This document shows positions 24,430 to 32,567 of a stretch of DNA of 46,559 nucleotides, one piece after another. The notes under the pieces are model-generated. The model made no database searches. It had not been told where the DNA came from and worked only from the letters and a program-made list of their open reading frames with translations. Location of the stretch: NCBI RefSeq assembly GCF_002086675.1, contig NZ_MVIF01000035.1, forward strand, positions 1 to 46,559, written 5' to 3'. Each line of letters begins with the position of its first letter. The stretch's first letter is position 1. The position numbers and the translations under genes are program-made. Source of the DNA: Mycobacterium persicum. Its GTDB lineage: Bacteria > Actinomycetota > Actinomycetes > Mycobacteriales > Mycobacteriaceae.

Positions 24430-25167
24430 TCATCTGGCCGCCTTCTTGCGTTCGATATCGGCCAGTGCGGCAGCCAGTTCGGCGCGCTGCGCGGCCGACG
24501 CATCCCAGGCCACCCGCCGGTTCTTGACCACCTTGGCGGGAGCGCCGACGGCGATCGAATAATCGGGGACGACGCCGCGGACCACGGCGTGCGATCCCAG
24601 CACGCAGCCGCGTCCGATAGACGTGCCCCGCAGCACCGTCACCTTCACACCGACCCACGTGTCGGGCCCGATACGGACCGGCGACTTGACGATCCCCTGG
24701 TCCTTGATCGGCAACGTGATGTCGTCCATCCGATGGTCGAAGTCACAGACGTAGCACCAGTCCGCCATCAGCACCGAGTCCCCGATCTCGATGTCGAGAT
24801 AGCAGTTGATGACGTTGTCCCGGCCGAGCACCACCTTGTCGCCGAAGCGCAGCGAGCCCTCGTGAGCGCGAATGGTGTTCTTGTCGCCGATGTGCACCCA
24901 GCGGCCGATCTCGAGCTGGGCCAGCTCCGGCGTCGCATGGATCTCCACACCCTTACCGAGGAACACCATGCCCCGGGTGATGATGTGCGGGTTGGCCAGC
25001 TTGAACTTCAGCAGCCGCCAGTAACGCACCAGATACCACGGGGTGTAGGCGCGGTTGGCCAGTACCCATTTCAGCGATGCCAGCGTGAGGAATCTGGCCT
25101 GGCGCGGGTCCCGCAATTGCGCACCACGCCAGCGGCGATGCAGCGGCGCACCCCACATGGACGTCAT
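24430..25167 (-). CDS. Left-handed beta-helix (hexapeptide) acetyltransferase (Rv3034c ortholog)
   Basis: 245 aa from ATG 25167. Seen: an N-terminal helical segment, then hexapeptide repeats between residues ~70 and 215 (GKGVEIHATPELAQLEIG, RFGDKVVLGRDNVINC, VRIGPDTWVGVKVTVLRG, IGRGCVLGSHAVV), ending YSIAVGAPAKVVKNR, the standard coil of maltose/galactoside O-acetyltransferases. A Lys/Arg-rich helix closes the protein. Known: trimeric enzymes using acetyl- or acyl-CoA. Inference from the neighbourhood: O-acylation of the MGLP glucan, which carries acetyl and other short acyl groups. Confidence 0.87.
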   Translation of the reverse strand: MTSMWGAPLHRRWRGAQLRDPRQARFLTLASLKWVLANRAYTPWYLVRYWRLLKFKLANPHIITRGMVFLGKGVEIHATPELAQLEIGRWVHIGDKNTIRAHEGSLRFGDKVVLGRDNVINCYLDIEIGDSVLMADWCYVCDFDHRMDDITLPIKDQGIVKSPVRIGPDTWVGVKVTVLRGTSIGRGCVLGSHAVVRGVVPDYSIAVGAPAKVVKNRRVAWDASAAQRAELAAALADIERKKAAR

Positions 25168-25370
25168 GGCCGGAAGCCTAGCCTGACGACGCGGAGCTAT
25201 CGAGCGGGACGCGCAGCGTCCGGATGTGGGGGCACGGCACACCCGAGCCGCCACGGGTTACCCTCACCTGTACCCGATGGCCGCTATGCCGAACGGCCGG
25301 ACCCGGCTGCCGGCGACCAACGTTGCGGAAGGTATTGGGGAACCCTGCGTAAGGACTGCGAAAGGTCAAG

Positions 25371-26663
25371 GTGCGTGCGCGACGTCTCCTGACAGCCATG
25401 TTCGCCGCCGTGCTCACGGTCGGGCTCAGCGGTTGCGGCAACACAGATTCCTGGGTGGATGCGGCGCCGGCGCTGGGCTGGCCCGCGCAGTACGGCGATG
25501 CCGCCAACAGCAGCTACACCGGCACGAGCGGCGCCAGCAAGCTCAAGCTGGCGTGGACGCGTTCGGTGAAGGGCAGCCTCGCGGCCGGGCCGGCGCTGAG
25601 TGCGCGCGGCTACCTGGCGATCAACGCGCAGACCCCGGCCGGTTGTTCGCTGATGGAGTGGGAGAACAACAACAACGGCCGCCAGCGCTGGTGTGTCCGG
25701 CTGGTGCAGGGCGGCGGGTTCGCCGGCCCGTTGCTGGACGGCTTCGACAACCTCTACGTCGGACAGCCGGGTGCGATCGTGGCCTTTCCGGTTACCCAGT
25801 GGACACGCTGGCGCCAACCGGTGATCGGGATGCCGACCACTCCCCGATTCGTCGGGCACGGCCACCTGCTCGTCGCAACCCACCTCGGACAGATACTGGT
25901 GTTCGATACCCACCGCGGCAAAGTCGTCGGCAGCCCGGTGGATCTGGTCGAGGGCGTCGACCCGGCCGATCCGATGCGCGGATTGGCCGACTGCGCGCCG
26001 GCGCGGATGGGCTGCCCGGTCGCCGCTGCCCCGGCATTCTCGGGGGTCAACGGGACCGTTGTGCTCGGTGTCTGGCAGCCGGGGGCACCGGGAGCGGGGC
26101 TGGTCGGCCTCAAACTGCGTGACCAGCAGCTGGTCCGTGAGTGGGCCAGTGATGCCGTCAAAGACGGGGTGCTCGCCAGTCCGGTGCTTTCTGCCGACGG
26201 AGCGACGGTCTACGTCAACGGCCGCGACCAACACCTGTGGGCCCTGCACGCCGCCGACGGCAAGGTCAAATGGTCGGCGCCGCTGGGATTTCTGGCGCAG
26301 ACACCGCCCACGGTCACCCCGGAGGGCCTGATCGTGTCCGGCGGCGGTCCCGACACCCAGCTGGTGGCCTTCCGCGACGCCGGCGACCATGCCGACCAGG
26401 CCTGGCGACGCGACGACGTCACGCCGTTGTCGACGTCCAGCCTGGGCGGGAGCGAGGTCGGCTACACCGTGGTTGCCGGTCCACCCCACGACGGCGGACC
26501 GGGTTTGTCGTTGCTGGTTTTCAATCCGGCCAACGGTCACACGATCAATAGCTATCCGCTGCCGGCGGCCACCGGATATCCGGTCGGCGTCTCGATCGGG
26601 TATGACCGCCGGGTGGTAACCGCCACCAGCGACGGCCAGGTCTACAGCTTCGCGCCGGCTTAA
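25371..26663 (+). CDS. PQQ-like beta-propeller lipoprotein (Rv3035 ortholog)
   Basis: 430 aa from GTG 25371. Seen: a basic N-terminus, hydrophobic core and lipobox LSGC (Cys22), so an exported lipoprotein. The mature part has repeated propeller blades (LLVATHLGQILVFDTHRGKVVG, VYVNGRDQHLWALHAADGKVKW, VVTATSDGQVYSF) of the PQQ/BamB-like type. Known: such propellers bind proteins or cofactors outside the membrane; no enzyme motif is visible. Divergent from the acetyltransferase across 203 bp. Role unknown; its place in the MGLP neighbourhood suggests envelope glycan assembly or transport. Confidence 0.85.
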   Translation: MRARRLLTAMFAAVLTVGLSGCGNTDSWVDAAPALGWPAQYGDAANSSYTGTSGASKLKLAWTRSVKGSLAAGPALSARGYLAINAQTPAGCSLMEWENNNNGRQRWCVRLVQGGGFAGPLLDGFDNLYVGQPGAIVAFPVTQWTRWRQPVIGMPTTPRFVGHGHLLVATHLGQILVFDTHRGKVVGSPVDLVEGVDPADPMRGLADCAPARMGCPVAAAPAFSGVNGTVVLGVWQPGAPGAGLVGLKLRDQQLVREWASDAVKDGVLASPVLSADGATVYVNGRDQHLWALHAADGKVKWSAPLGFLAQTPPTVTPEGLIVSGGGPDTQLVAFRDAGDHADQAWRRDDVTPLSTSSLGGSEVGYTVVAGPPHDGGPGLSLLVFNPANGHTINSYPLPAATGYPVGVSIGYDRRVVTATSDGQVYSFAPA

Positions 26664-26679
26664 CGGCCATACTTGGTCG

Positions 26680-27066
26680 ATGTCTACCGACGATGCGGCC
26701 ACGGCGAACGCGGCTCTGTCCAACCGCCGCAACCCCGCCCACCGGGCGCTGGATATCACGGTCGCGATCCTGCTGCTGGCGCTGCACGCCCTATTGTTCG
26801 TGGCGACGATGCTGGTGCTGGGCATGCTGGTGATGGGCACCGACCCGTGCGGTGCTCAGCCCTGTGGCGATCCGGCCTGGGTGGACCGCGCCATCAGGTT
26901 GGGATTGTGGGCCGGCATCGCGATCTTCGTCGCCGACCTGGTGGTCACCGTGTCGCGTCTCGCGCGGCGCACCGTGGCCTTCTTCGTACCGATCGTCGGG
27001 TGCGTGGCGCAGCTGGCGTTGGGCGGCGCGGCGGCAGCGATGGAATCGCTGGCCGGCCCGGTGTAA
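26680..27066 (+). CDS. Small three-helix membrane protein, unknown
   Basis: 128 aa from ATG 26680, 16 bp after the lipoprotein gene and probably in its transcript. Seen: three hydrophobic segments (about 25-53, 73-92 and 97-118) and a CGAQPCG motif in the first external loop that could form a disulphide. No family recognised by name. Its stop lies 3 bp from the convergent TB22.2-like gene. Compact spacing and codon periodicity support it. Confidence 0.7.
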   Translation: MSTDDAATANAALSNRRNPAHRALDITVAILLLALHALLFVATMLVLGMLVMGTDPCGAQPCGDPAWVDRAIRLGLWAGIAIFVADLVVTVSRLARRTVAFFVPIVGCVAQLALGGAAAAMESLAGPV

Positions 27067-27069
27067 GCC

Positions 27070-27750
27070 TCAGATCGCCAACGCCGGGATAGCGTTGCGC
27101 GGCACCTGGACTTGAGTTGCTCCGGCATACGACGGCAGCAGCTCGCCCTGGGCGAAGTAGAAAATCACGTCGTCGTCGGTGATGGCGAAGTTCTGGTAGT
27201 GGCTCGGATCGAGCCCGCTGGAGGGCGTCACCACTGAAAGCCCGGTCTGGTGTTCCAGGTCCCGTTGCACGATCGGAAAGATCGCGTCCAGCGGCGTGGT
27301 GCCGGGCACAAACAGCGTGTCGAAGGTGATGGGTTGTTTCGTCCCGAGGTTGTAGTTGAAGGCCTTGTACCAGGTGAACGGATGTGCGCCACCGAGATCC
27401 TGGAAGAACTTGAGCACCACGCTGCGGGTGTTGTGTGGTGGCTGGCCGGCGCTGTGTTGTTCGGCGGTGGCGTCCATCTGGTAGGGCCGGTCGCGGCGTG
27501 GCGACCCCTGCGCCACGTTGACGAATCCGTCGCGGTTCTGCGTGATGTAGTCGGTCAGCGCCTGTTGGTCCGGGTAGTCGACGGGGTAGGTGATGTCCAG
27601 TGTGTAGCTGGAGCCTGTCGCATGGATGTGGCACATCTGCGCTGCCTCGACCGAACCGCCGAGGCTGGCACAGGCCGGCGGTGCTGCGGCCGCCGGGCAA
27701 ACCAACAGGACCGCAGCAGCCAGCACTGCGACCGCTATCAGATGACGCAT
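27070..27750 (-). CDS. Secreted DUF3298-type protein (Rv3036c / TB22.2 ortholog)
   Basis: 226 aa from ATG 27750. Seen: signal peptide with core LIAVAVLAAAVLLV and cleavage after an Ala run near residue 23. The mature part has YPVDYPDQQALTDYITQNRDGFVN, FKFNYNL-like YKAFNYNLGTKQPITFDTLF, and a C-terminal ITDDDVIFYFAQGELLPSYAG, the pattern of mycobacterial DUF3298 / RsiV-like exported proteins. Known: the ortholog is a secreted antigen; no enzyme activity is established. 71 bp downstream of the THUMP-like methyltransferase gene in the same direction. Confidence 0.9.
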   Translation of the reverse strand: MRHLIAVAVLAAAVLLVCPAAAAPPACASLGGSVEAAQMCHIHATGSSYTLDITYPVDYPDQQALTDYITQNRDGFVNVAQGSPRRDRPYQMDATAEQHSAGQPPHNTRSVVLKFFQDLGGAHPFTWYKAFNYNLGTKQPITFDTLFVPGTTPLDAIFPIVQRDLEHQTGLSVVTPSSGLDPSHYQNFAITDDDVIFYFAQGELLPSYAGATQVQVPRNAIPALAI

Positions 27751-27821
27751 TGTCGAATGTTCCTCGCAGACCTTCGGGCAGTGGCGCCGCCAAGGGTGAT
27801 CGCCGCCAGCGTACCCGGCCA

Positions 27822-29009
27822 CTACCGAGACGGGCAGCATACGAAGGCGGTCCCACGGCCGGCGGCCGCCGAACCGATCCGGGTGATGACCACCGACAGC
27901 GGTCGGCCACCACGCAACCGCAGCCGTCGCCGCAGCGCGTCGGGATCCACCTGCACGCCGCGGACCAGGATCTCCAGCGCCCCGCAATCCAGCGCAGCCA
28001 GTGCCTGGCGCAACCGGCGCTCGTCGAACGCCAGCTGCTCGAGCACCTCGAAACCGCGCACGCCGGCGGGCAGCCGGTCACCGGACAGGTAGGCGATGTC
28101 GGGGTCGAGCTGCCACAGCCCGTGCCGGGCGCCGTAGTGGCGGACCAGGCCGGCCCGGACGACGGCCCCGTCGGGATCGACGATCCACCGCCCGGCGGGT
28201 CGCACCCCGCAATCGTCGGGCTCACTGTCGGTGACCTGTTCGCCGCTGTCGAGGATGCTGGCCCGACGCCGCACGCCCGGCGCAGCCAATCCGCCCGACC
28301 ACAGGCACGCCTCCCGGACCGAGCCGCGGTAGGCGGTCACTTCGATTTCGCCCTCGAATCCGAGCCGGCTCAGCTGATCGAAACCGATTCCGGGAGCGCA
28401 CTTTACGACGAGCTCCCGGCCTCGGTAGGTCGCCAGCAGCGGGCCCAGCGCCGGTTGGTAGTCGGCCGGGCGCAAGCGCCGGCGCCCGCCACGGCGACGC
28501 GCCGGGTCGACGACGACGACCGCGTCCCGGGTCACCGGGTGCAGGGCGTCGGCGCGACACAGGTCGGCATCGGGTCCCAGGTTGTGGCGCGCCATCGCCA
28601 ACCGGACGGGGTCGATGTCGCTGCCCACCGCCCGCTCCGACGTCCGGCGCAGCGCGGCCAGCTCGGTTCCGACGGAACACGTCGCGTCGTGCACCACCCG
28701 ACCGGCCAGCCGCCGGGCGCGATGCAGCGCCACCGCCGCGACCGTGCCCTGCTGCAGCGCCTCATCGGTGAACAGCCAATTGGAGACGTCGCCCAGATCG
28801 GCCAGCTTGTCTGCAGCGCGCCGCCGTAACAGCGTGGTCTCGACCAGAATCGGCGCCCGCTCGCCGAACCGGGCGCGCACCGCGGTGGTGTCGGCGACCC
28901 GGGTGGCGGCGCTCAGCTCGAACTCGGCGACCGCGGCCAGCGCGGCAGCACCCGGCTCCGAGCGCAGGTAACCGACGTCGTCAGAAGTGAACGCAAGGCC
29001 GACACTCAG
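27822..29009 (-). CDS. THUMP-like class I SAM methyltransferase (Rv3037c ortholog), apparent CTG start
   Basis: 395 aa if it starts at CTG 29009. Seen: VVHDATCSVGTELAAL and GSDIDPVRLAMARHNL as SAM motifs, VVVVDPARRRGG in the position of the DPPR motif, and a C-terminal THUMP-like domain ending near GTAFVCCPSR. Odd: the frame has no ATG, GTG or TTG near the expected N-terminus. The only start-like codon is CTG overlapping the upstream TGA as CTGA, the place where neighbours use ATGA or GTGA. Known: the ortholog has been suggested as a second MGLP methyltransferase, but the DPARR and THUMP-like features fit an RNA methyltransferase better. Product type is certain; start and substrate are not. 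Confidence 0.8.
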   Translation of the reverse strand: MSVGLAFTSDDVGYLRSEPGAAALAAVAEFELSAATRVADTTAVRARFGERAPILVETTLLRRRAADKLADLGDVSNWLFTDEALQQGTVAAVALHRARRLAGRVVHDATCSVGTELAALRRTSERAVGSDIDPVRLAMARHNLGPDADLCRADALHPVTRDAVVVVDPARRRGGRRRLRPADYQPALGPLLATYRGRELVVKCAPGIGFDQLSRLGFEGEIEVTAYRGSVREACLWSGGLAAPGVRRRASILDSGEQVTDSEPDDCGVRPAGRWIVDPDGAVVRAGLVRHYGARHGLWQLDPDIAYLSGDRLPAGVRGFEVLEQLAFDERRLRQALAALDCGALEILVRGVQVDPDALRRRLRLRGGRPLSVVITRIGSAAAGRGTAFVCCPSR

Positions 29010-29980
29010 GACGGCTTGACCCCGGTGACCATCACGTTGTAGAACCAGCCCTTCGGCGCCACGTGCCGCCACAGGGTGGCGTCCACCCAGCTCAGCGCCT
29101 TCCAGCCGGTGAAGGCGAACTTCGCCCAGCCCCAGCCCAGGCGACCGGGCGGCAGCGAGGCCTCGAACGTCCGGACCGGCCAGCCGAACATCGCGGCGGT
29201 GAACTCCTCGCTGACGGTCTGGACCTGCGCCGCGCCGGCATTGGCGGCCATCCGCTCGAGGTCGGCCGGGGTGAACGTGTGCAGGTCGACGATGGCCTCC
29301 AGCGCCGCGGCGCGTGAGGATTCGTCGAGCTCGGCCTGGGGCCGTCGCCAGCTGCCCAGCCCGGGCAACCTGGTGACGTTGGTCGCGACGCGCCACGTCA
29401 GGGTGGACAGGGCACGGGCGTATCCGTTGCCGACGGTGGTCGGCTCGCCCGCGAAGACGAAGCGGCCGCCCGGCTTCAATACCCGGATCACTTCGCGCAG
29501 CGACAGCTCCACATCGGGAATGTGGTGCAGCACCGCATGCCCGACCACCAGGTCGAAGGTGTTGTCGTCGTACGGGATGCCCTCGGCGTCTGCCACCCGG
29601 CCGTCGATCTCCAGCCCCAGGGACTGCCCGTTGCGGACCGCGACCTTGACCATGCCTGGTGAGAGGTCGGTGACCGACCCACGCCGGGCAACCCCCGCCT
29701 GGATCAGGTTGAGCAGAAAGAACCCGGTGCCGCAGCCCAGTTCCAGCGCCCGGTCGTAAGGCAGTTCGCTCAACACCTCGTCGGGCACGATGGCGTCGAA
29801 CCGGCCGCGGGCGTAGTCGACACAGCGCTGGTCGTAGGAAATCGACCATTTCTCGTCGTAGTTCTCGGCTTCCCAGTCGTGGTAGAGGACCTGGGCGAGC
29901 TTGCTGTCATGCCGGGCGGCTTCCACCTGTTCGGCGGTGGCGTGCGGGTTGGGCACGACGTCGGTCGAACTGCTCGTCAT
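29006..29980 (-). CDS. SAM-dependent methyltransferase (Rv3038c ortholog)
   Basis: 324 aa from ATG 29980. Seen: motif I ALELGCGTGFFL near residues 77-88, GSVTDLSPGMVKVA, DAEGIPYDDNTFDLVVGHAVLHHIPD (motif IV region) and VLKPGGRFVFAGEP, the Methyltransf_11 pattern. The C-terminal 90 residues form an extra domain with KFAFTGWKALSWVDATLW. Its stop overlaps the start of the THUMP-like gene, and it lies 10 bp after echA17, so it belongs to the Rv3041c-to-Rv3037c operon. Substrate unknown; small molecule or lipid likely. Confidence 0.88.
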   Translation of the reverse strand: MTSSSTDVVPNPHATAEQVEAARHDSKLAQVLYHDWEAENYDEKWSISYDQRCVDYARGRFDAIVPDEVLSELPYDRALELGCGTGFFLLNLIQAGVARRGSVTDLSPGMVKVAVRNGQSLGLEIDGRVADAEGIPYDDNTFDLVVGHAVLHHIPDVELSLREVIRVLKPGGRFVFAGEPTTVGNGYARALSTLTWRVATNVTRLPGLGSWRRPQAELDESSRAAALEAIVDLHTFTPADLERMAANAGAAQVQTVSEEFTAAMFGWPVRTFEASLPPGRLGWGWAKFAFTGWKALSWVDATLWRHVAPKGWFYNVMVTGVKPS

Positions 29981-29990
29981 ACCGGGAAGC

Positions 29991-30740
29991 CTAACGGCCG
30001 GCGTCGTCGCCGTTGCCGCCACCGCCTCGACTTTCGGCGAACACCTCGACGTAACGACGCCGTTCGGCGGCGGGTCGCAGCGCCGGTTCCAGTTCGAGGA
30101 CGTCGTTGATGACGGCCTTGGCGGCGGCCATCGCCAGCGGCGGGCCGTCGATGAAGCGGCGCGCCCAGCCGACGGCGGCGTCATAGACGTGGTCGGGCGC
30201 CACCATGTCGTCGATCAGCCCCAGCGCCAAGGCCTCCTCGGCGTCGAAGAAGCGCCCGCTGAACACCAGCTCCTTGGCCCTGCTGGGACCGGTCACCTGG
30301 GTCAGGCGCGCCATGCCGCCGCCGCCGGGGATCAGTCCGGCCAAAATCTCCGTCGCCCCGAACTTCACGTTGTCGCCACTGACCCGCCAGTCGGCGGCCA
30401 GCGCCAGGGTCAGACCGGCGCCCAGCGCGTACCCGGTGATCGCGGCCACCGTCGGCTTCGGGATCGCGGCCACGGCGTCGATGGCCTGGCGCCGCACCCG
30501 CGCGGCGGTATCGGCCTCCGCGGCGGTCAGTGTGCGCAGCTCGGGCATGTCGTCGCCGGCGGAAAAGATCTCATGGCCGCCGAACACGATGACTGCGGCG
30601 ACGTCCTCGCGGCGGCCCAAATCATCTGCCGCGGAAGCGATTTCCCGGTAGAGCTGACGGGTCATCGCGTTGGTCGGCGGTCGCGACACCACCAACGTGG
30701 CCAGGCCCTCGTTGGCGACGACGCCGACGAACTCCCTCAC
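29991..30740 (-). CDS. echA17: Enoyl-CoA hydratase/isomerase EchA17 (Rv3039c ortholog)
   Basis: 249 aa from GTG 30740, which overlaps the upstream TGA (GTGA); a GTG 9 bp further upstream is possible. Seen: the crotonase oxyanion segments [13 protein letters not shown] and [20 protein letters not shown], and [41 protein letters not shown]. One catalytic Glu position of rat hydratase is Pro/Gly-rich (LIPGGGG), so full hydratase activity is not certain. Known: crotonase fold; hydrates or isomerises enoyl-CoA in fatty acid breakdown. Operonic with the Nudix and ABC genes. Confidence 0.93.
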   Translation of the reverse strand: MREFVGVVANEGLATLVVSRPPTNAMTRQLYREIASAADDLGRREDVAAVIVFGGHEIFSAGDDMPELRTLTAAEADTAARVRRQAIDAVAAIPKPTVAAITGYALGAGLTLALAADWRVSGDNVKFGATEILAGLIPGGGGMARLTQVTGPSRAKELVFSGRFFDAEEALALGLIDDMVAPDHVYDAAVGWARRFIDGPPLAMAAAKAVINDVLELEPALRPAAERRRYVEVFAESRGGGGNGDDAGR

Positions 30741-31585
30741 AGCGGCCACGCGGTGAATCCGCCGGAGCGCCGGGCCTGGTTGTAGCGGTCGGAGTCGAAG
30801 AACTCGATCTCCCAGTTGTCCCCCTGCAGCGCGAGGTTGGGTTGCACCGGCACAATCGTGCGCTGCACGGCCAGCACGTCGGCCACCGTGCGGCCTGCCA
30901 GCGCGTCGAGTTGGGTCCAGGTGGGCGGCAGCAGGATGTTTCGCCCGGCAGCGAAGTCGTCGATGGCGTCCTGGGGCAGCGTCCAGTCGGCCCGGTCGGA
31001 CTCGGTGTTCTCACCGTCGGCACGCTGTCCTTCGGGCAGCGCTCCGACGAAGAAATAGGTGTCGTAACGACGGGTGAGCTCGGCCTCCGGGGGGACCCAG
31101 TTCGCCCAGGGCCGCAGCAGGTCGGAGCGCAGCACCAGATCGTTGCGGCCCAGAAAGTCCGCGAAGGACAGCGTGCGGTCGGCCAGGGCGGCGCGGTACT
31201 CGCTGTATACGGAGGCGTCGCGGACAATGCTGTTCGGGTCATCGGCCGGTCCGGCGAACAGCACACCCGATTCCTCGAACGTCTCCCGAGCCGCCGCGCA
31301 CACCAACGCCTCGGCAAGATCGGGCTCGGTGCCCAGGCGCTGCGCCCACCACAGCGGCGGCGGGCCGGCCCACGCCCGCTGCCCGCCCAAGTCGGCATTG
31401 CGGTCCCGGTCGTCGACGCCGCCGCCGGGAAAGACCATCACCCCGGCCGCGAAATCCATGGCGGAGTGCCGCCGCATCAGGAAAACGGACAAGCCGGCCC
31501 CCGAGCCCGGCTCCGCGTCGCGGACTAGCATCACGGTCGCTGCGGGCCGGGGTACCAGGGGCCCCTGCTCCGACGGTGAGTTCAT
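30737..31585 (-). CDS. Nudix hydrolase (Rv3040c ortholog)
   Basis: 282 aa from ATG 31585, overlapping the ABC gene stop (ATGA). Seen: [25 protein letters not shown] and, after a ~36-residue insert, [16 protein letters not shown] (97-112), so the Nudix box REx2EExG is complete but split from its leading Gly segment, as in NUDT19-like CoA diphosphatases. Known: Nudix enzymes cleave nucleoside diphosphate derivatives; NUDT19-like members act on CoA esters. Neighbouring echA17 makes an acyl-CoA substrate reasonable. Confidence 0.9.
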   Translation of the reverse strand: MNSPSEQGPLVPRPAATVMLVRDAEPGSGAGLSVFLMRRHSAMDFAAGVMVFPGGGVDDRDRNADLGGQRAWAGPPPLWWAQRLGTEPDLAEALVCAAARETFEESGVLFAGPADDPNSIVRDASVYSEYRAALADRTLSFADFLGRNDLVLRSDLLRPWANWVPPEAELTRRYDTYFFVGALPEGQRADGENTESDRADWTLPQDAIDDFAAGRNILLPPTWTQLDALAGRTVADVLAVQRTIVPVQPNLALQGDNWEIEFFDSDRYNQARRSGGFTAWPL

Positions 31586-32436
31586 GGCTGCCTCCGATGG
31601 GCTGGGCGGGTGCGGACCCGCCGGGCGAAGTATCGCCCGTCGACGACGTCCACGGCGATCTGCTGGCCGAACGCCGTGGACAGGTTTTCCGCGGTCAGCA
31701 CGTCGGGCAGCAGGCCGGACGCGACCACCTGGCCTTCGGCCAGCAACAGGCAGTGGCTGAAACCGGGCGGGACTTCCTCCACATGGTGGGTGACCAGCAC
31801 CAGCGCGGGCGCGTCCGGGTCCGCGGCGAGGTCGGCCAGCCGCGCCACCAACTCCTCGCGGCCGCCCAGGTCCAGGCCCGCGGCGGGTTCGTCGAGCAGC
31901 AGCAGTTCCGGATCTGTCATCAGCGCACGGGCGATCAGCACCCGCTTGCGCTCACCTTCGGACAGCGTGCCGTAGGTGCGGTCGGCAAGGTGTTCGGCGC
32001 CCAGGCTCTCGAGCATGTCGACGGCACGCCGGTAGTCGAGGTCCTCGTAGCGCTCCCGCCACCGGCCGAATACGGCATATCCGGCCGAGACGACGAGGTC
32101 GCGCACCACTTCGTCGGTGGGCACCCGCTGCGCCAGGGCCGACGAGCTCAGCCCGATCCGGGCACGCAGCTCCGACACATCAACTCGGCCGAGCCGTTCA
32201 CCGAGCACGAATGCGACTCCGGTCGACGGGTACTCGGCTGCCGCGGCGATGCGCAGCAGCGATGTCTTGCCGGCCCCGTTGGGGCCGATGATCACCCAGC
32301 GTTCGTCGAGTTCGACAGCCCAATCCAGCGGCCCCACCAAGGTGCGCCCGTTGCGGCGCAGCGAGACATTCCTGAAGTCGATCAGCAGGTCTGGATCGGC
32401 TGTCTCCTGGTCAGCTGGTGAGCCGGATTCGGGCAC
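31582..32436 (-). CDS. ABC transporter ATP-binding protein (Rv3041c ortholog)
   Basis: 284 aa from GTG 32436. Seen: Walker A GPNGAGKT (51-58), signature LSEGE (158-162), Walker B LLLLDEP (178-184) and H-loop THH (216-218). It resembles the ModF/YlmA-type stand-alone ATPases; no permease gene adjoins. Heads the operon Rv3041c, Rv3040c, echA17, Rv3038c, Rv3037c, whose first four genes overlap or nearly touch. Odd: its upstream region is now occupied by one copy of the 95-bp hairpin repeat and the end of the hyc-like operon, so its promoter must lie within or just after that repeat. On the minus strand the repeat contains a TAGAAT -10-like hexamer. Confidence 0.92.
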   Translation of the reverse strand: MPESGSPADQETADPDLLIDFRNVSLRRNGRTLVGPLDWAVELDERWVIIGPNGAGKTSLLRIAAAAEYPSTGVAFVLGERLGRVDVSELRARIGLSSSALAQRVPTDEVVRDLVVSAGYAVFGRWRERYEDLDYRRAVDMLESLGAEHLADRTYGTLSEGERKRVLIARALMTDPELLLLDEPAAGLDLGGREELVARLADLAADPDAPALVLVTHHVEEVPPGFSHCLLLAEGQVVASGLLPDVLTAENLSTAFGQQIAVDVVDGRYFARRVRTRPAHRRQP

Positions 32437-32470
32437 CCGCCAATCGTGCCGCACCGCCCTCGTGGGGTAG

Positions 32471-32565
32471 CTGTCGGGTCGCCCCGCCCCCGCGAGCAGA
32501 CGCGGAATCGCATCGACATCGCTGATTTCGTGCGATTCTATGTCTGCTCGGCCAGTCTGCTCGGC
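32471..32565. repeat. Left copy of ~95-bp direct repeat with long hairpin (flanks hyc-like cluster)
   Basis: Seen: 95 nt matching 40050-40143 in the same orientation, the last 48 nt (32518-32565) identical and the rest differing by a few substitutions and one indel. It folds: arms 32493-32512 and 32531-32550, an inner stem 32514-32520 / 32524-32530 and loop GCT. In this copy the outer stem has three adjacent altered pairs and the inner stem one. It starts 3 bp after the hycE stop (minus strand), so it probably terminates that operon. A smaller TCTGCTCGGC unit is repeated twice at its end. Confidence 0.9.
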
Positions 32566-32567
32566 CG

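Noticed and set aside
27822..29849. Single 675-aa reading frame spanning the THUMP-like and Rv3038c-type genes
   Set aside because: Its first ~280 residues are an out-of-frame shadow of the Rv3038c-type methyltransferase; only the part from about 29009 has family motifs.
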